A stretch of 8,582 bases of DNA, taken from an uncultured Roseburia sp. (lineage in GTDB: Bacteria; Bacillota; Clostridia; Lachnospirales; Lachnospiraceae). Under the pieces are notes generated by a model, which was given only the letters and a program-made list of their open reading frames with translations, did no database searches and was not told where the DNA came from. Positions within the stretch are counted from its first letter, which is position 1. Each line of letters begins with the position of its first letter. The translations under genes and the position numbers were made by a program. The stretch spans positions 1-8,582 of the forward strand of contig CAKRCJ010000080.1 of assembly GCA_934307185.1 (NCBI GenBank). Reading direction: 5' to 3'. This document shows positions 7,075 through 8,582 of this stretch, in pieces.

Positions 7075-8094
7075 TTACCGCTTTAACTGTCTCTTTATTT
7101 TTCTTGGTATCTGTAAGAGCTTACGTCCCATTTTAAACTCCTTTGACTCAGCCACTGTCAAAAGAACCTCCGTAAAAATCTCATTCTTTTTCTTTTCCAT
7201 TTCAAAAAGAAGTTCTTCGTAACACGGAGTATTTTGGGCATAATGCCACCACATCTGAAGAAAATGCACATATAGCCTGTCAATCAGAAATCCCTTCACA
7301 GCAAAAAAATCAAGCAGACCCTCTGTATCCAGACGGTTTAATTCCTCCTTAGTAATTTCCATCTGCCAGGGTCTTATGCCCGGACCTGCAAAATGTACAA
7401 TAACCACATCCTCTAATGAATAGGACGGCATTTCTTTTTTTATTTTTTCCGCAAACTTGCGATAAAATGGGCAGGTGAAATTGTACTTCTGTTTCCACAC
7501 ATATTTTACCCCATCCTTTGCAAACTGCGCATTCAACAACGCCTGGTCAAGATAAAAATCACTTCCGAGTTTTTCCGTCAATGCCTGATAGGTGCCAAGT
7601 GAAATATCCCGCCGCATCTTTTCCATATCAAAAAGAAGCATCCCGGAATTAAATTCATCCCCACATTCACATTTTGTCGAAAAACCACATGCTGCAAAAT
7701 ATTTATCTTCCAAATCGATATGGTATAACTCCTCAATATCTCCTGTCACAATCATATCACAGTCAAGATATAAGAGCCGTTCTACCTCTTTTGGAAGTAC
7801 CTCCTGTACAATCAGCCGGAAATATGCCTCAATCGAAAAACGCTCTTCCATCGGAAAACCGCGAAAAAGCTCTTTGTCAACAAAAACAAAACAGATGCCG
7901 GCACCATTTTCTTCTACAAATGCCTGTATTCTATTCCGCTCTTTTTCGTCCAGTTCATTATATAAAACATAAAAAAAAAGATTTTTATCCCTGTTGGTCT
8001 CAAAAAGGGACTGCATCAAAACCATCATATAATTGGCATATGGCTTATTTGGTGCAATCGCTATATTATATATTTCTGAATTTTCTTTCTTCAT
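7075..8094 (-). CDS. Family 8 glycosyltransferase
   Basis: Retaining glycosyltransferase of 339 residues, related to LgtC/GspA-type galactosyl- and glucosyltransferases. The N-terminal strand YNIAIAPNKPYANYMMVLMQ (9-28) binds the nucleotide. The metal-binding DxD is D111-C112-D113 in LLYLDCDMIVTGDIEEL. EFNSGMLLFDMEKMR, DFYLDQALLNAQF and VIVHFAGPGIRPWQ follow in the order typical of GT8, the last matching the family's HFxGxxKPW block. The C-terminal region adds a helical part and the very basic tail GRKLLQIPRKIKRQLKR. The ATG at 8094 was chosen because AGAGG (8100-8104) stands 5 bases before it; an in-frame TTG at 8130 adds 12 non-conserved residues with no ribosome binding site. The gene holds a run of nine T at codons for LFFY (7979-7971). 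It lies 60 bases after the DUF6625-like gene and 9 before the phosphatase. Confidence 0.92.
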   Translation of the reverse strand: MKKENSEIYNIAIAPNKPYANYMMVLMQSLFETNRDKNLFFYVLYNELDEKERNRIQAFVEENGAGICFVFVDKELFRGFPMEERFSIEAYFRLIVQEVLPKEVERLLYLDCDMIVTGDIEELYHIDLEDKYFAACGFSTKCECGDEFNSGMLLFDMEKMRRDISLGTYQALTEKLGSDFYLDQALLNAQFAKDGVKYVWKQKYNFTCPFYRKFAEKIKKEMPSYSLEDVVIVHFAGPGIRPWQMEITKEELNRLDTEGLLDFFAVKGFLIDRLYVHFLQMWWHYAQNTPCYEELLFEMEKKKNEIFTEVLLTVAESKEFKMGRKLLQIPRKIKRQLKR

Positions 8095-8099
8095 TCCTA

Positions 8100-8104
8100 C
8101 CTCT
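8100..8104 (-). promoter_or_regulatory. Ribosome binding site deciding the GT8 start
   Basis: The minus strand reads AGAGG, then TAGGA, then ATG at 8094. It gives the ATG a good site with a 5-base spacer, whereas the in-frame TTG at 8130 has none, so it settles the start of the glycosyltransferase. Confidence 0.7.
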
Positions 8105-8154
8105 GTTCTGCTACAGCTTAACCACAGCAATTGTACTTGTTACACCACATAAAG

Positions 8155-8582
8155 TCAAGCAGACACTCTTATTCTGCTCCATATCCGTTTCAAAAATATA
8201 ATAAAATCAAACTTTTTTATTCCAAACCATCTTATAAATGTGCCACGCCTGTCGCTTTCTGCGCGCACTTCACCCGGTGGCAAAAGCATGAATGTTCCTC
8301 TCTCCCAGCCAGGAACGATTGATAACTTCCGCTTCTGGAAATGGCAGTATAACACAGGCACTTTTATTATCTGACCGTTCTTTTCTTTTTTACAGGCATA
8401 AAGATTTCCGTTTTCATGAAGAAAACAGCTTACCGGCATAAGGTCTTTTCTTCTGTGAATATGGAAGCTTCCATGTGCCACATCAATATCTGCCATAACC
8501 GGTTCATCATAGGTTTTTATATTATTTTCCTTAAAAATAACTGATATCCCGCCACCGCAGTGTGTCGCCCACTCATCAAAGC
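8155..8582 (-). CDS. C-terminal part of a DUF6625-like polysaccharide biosynthesis protein (cut by window edge)
   Basis: The minus-strand frame is open through the right edge, giving the last 141 residues; the ATG at 8496 is internal, because conserved-looking sequence continues upstream of it (FDEWATHCGGGISVIFKENN, 8580 to 8521). The pattern DEWATHCGGG, then MADIDVAHGSFHIHR, then VPVLYCHFQKRKL resembles the C-terminal half of DUF6625 proteins, which occur in capsule and exopolysaccharide clusters and are thought to be glycosyltransferase-like. I recognise this by memory of the pattern only, so the family name is tentative and no reaction can be assigned. The tail, from RWFGIKKFDFIIFLKRIW to the end, is aromatic and basic, suggesting contact with the membrane. 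It is transcribed in the same direction as the rest of the operon, 60 bases upstream of the GT8 gene. Confidence 0.65.
   Translation of the reverse strand, partial: FDEWATHCGGGISVIFKENNIKTYDEPVMADIDVAHGSFHIHRRKDLMPVSCFLHENGNLYACKKEKNGQIIKVPVLYCHFQKRKLSIVPGWERGTFMLLPPGEVRAESDRRGTFIRWFGIKKFDFIIFLKRIWSRIRVSA

Noticed and set aside
8095..8130. Longer GT8 protein starting at TTG 8130
   Set aside because: No ribosome binding site precedes it and the 12 added residues are unlike the family N-terminus, while the ATG at 8094 has AGAGG at proper spacing.
8095..8154. Internal promoter in the 60-base gap before the GT8 gene
   Set aside because: No pair of -35 and -10 hexamers at proper spacing was seen on the minus strand.
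2595..8322. Plus-strand open frames opposite the operon (for example 2595-2840, 3376-3621, 5468-5806, 5969-6244, 7674-8201)
   Set aside because: They are antisense shadows of strongly supported minus-strand genes, with no family motifs or convincing ribosome sites.
8155..8496. A complete 113-residue gene starting at ATG 8496
   Set aside because: The frame stays open to the window edge with conserved-looking residues upstream of that Met, so this is the end of a longer protein.
1..8582. tRNA, rRNA, CRISPR array, insertion sequence or attachment site
   Set aside because: No cloverleaf-like sequence, regularly spaced repeats, transposase motifs or long terminal inverted repeats were found by eye.

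Overview
The window is a piece of a cell-surface or exported glycan biosynthesis locus from a low-GC bacterium. AT-rich codon use, strong AGGAGG-type ribosome binding sites and the protein styles fit a Gram-positive Clostridia member, most likely Lachnospiraceae. That taxonomic call is inference from gene style, not from a marker gene.

Right to centre (8582 down to 1747, minus strand): one tightly packed unit of seven genes, all read right to left. In order of transcription they are the end of a DUF6625-like protein (cut by the window edge), a GT8 glycosyltransferase, a KdsC-type HAD phosphatase, a PglK-like ABC flippase with fused membrane and ATPase domains, a GT2 glycosyltransferase, a VioA-like DegT-family sugar aminotransferase, and a DUF115/MptE-like protein. 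Gaps are 60, 9, 0, 13, 24 and 20 bases, so this looks like one operon whose promoter lies beyond the right edge.

Centre left (857-1744, plus strand): an AraC-family regulator with an N-terminal cupin-like sensor domain. It converges on the operon end with only 2 bases between the two stop codons. Left edge (1-681, minus strand): the first 227 residues of GDP-mannose 4,6-dehydratase (gmd), cut by the window edge. The 175-base gap between gmd and the regulator holds a divergent promoter pair. A perfect 14-base palindrome overlaps the -35 of the regulator promoter and lies just upstream of the gmd -10, so it is a candidate operator.

Working model (inference): the aminotransferase and Gmd make modified 6-deoxy sugars. 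The phosphatase acts in making a sugar acid or a related phosphorylated sugar. The GT2, GT8 and DUF115 proteins assemble an oligosaccharide, probably on a lipid carrier, and the PglK-like transporter flips it across the membrane. Enzymes completing each precursor pathway (for example RmlA/RmlB, a GDP-fucose synthase, or a nonulosonate synthase and CMP-transferase) are not in the window. No tRNA, rRNA, CRISPR, insertion sequence or clear rho-independent terminator was seen.
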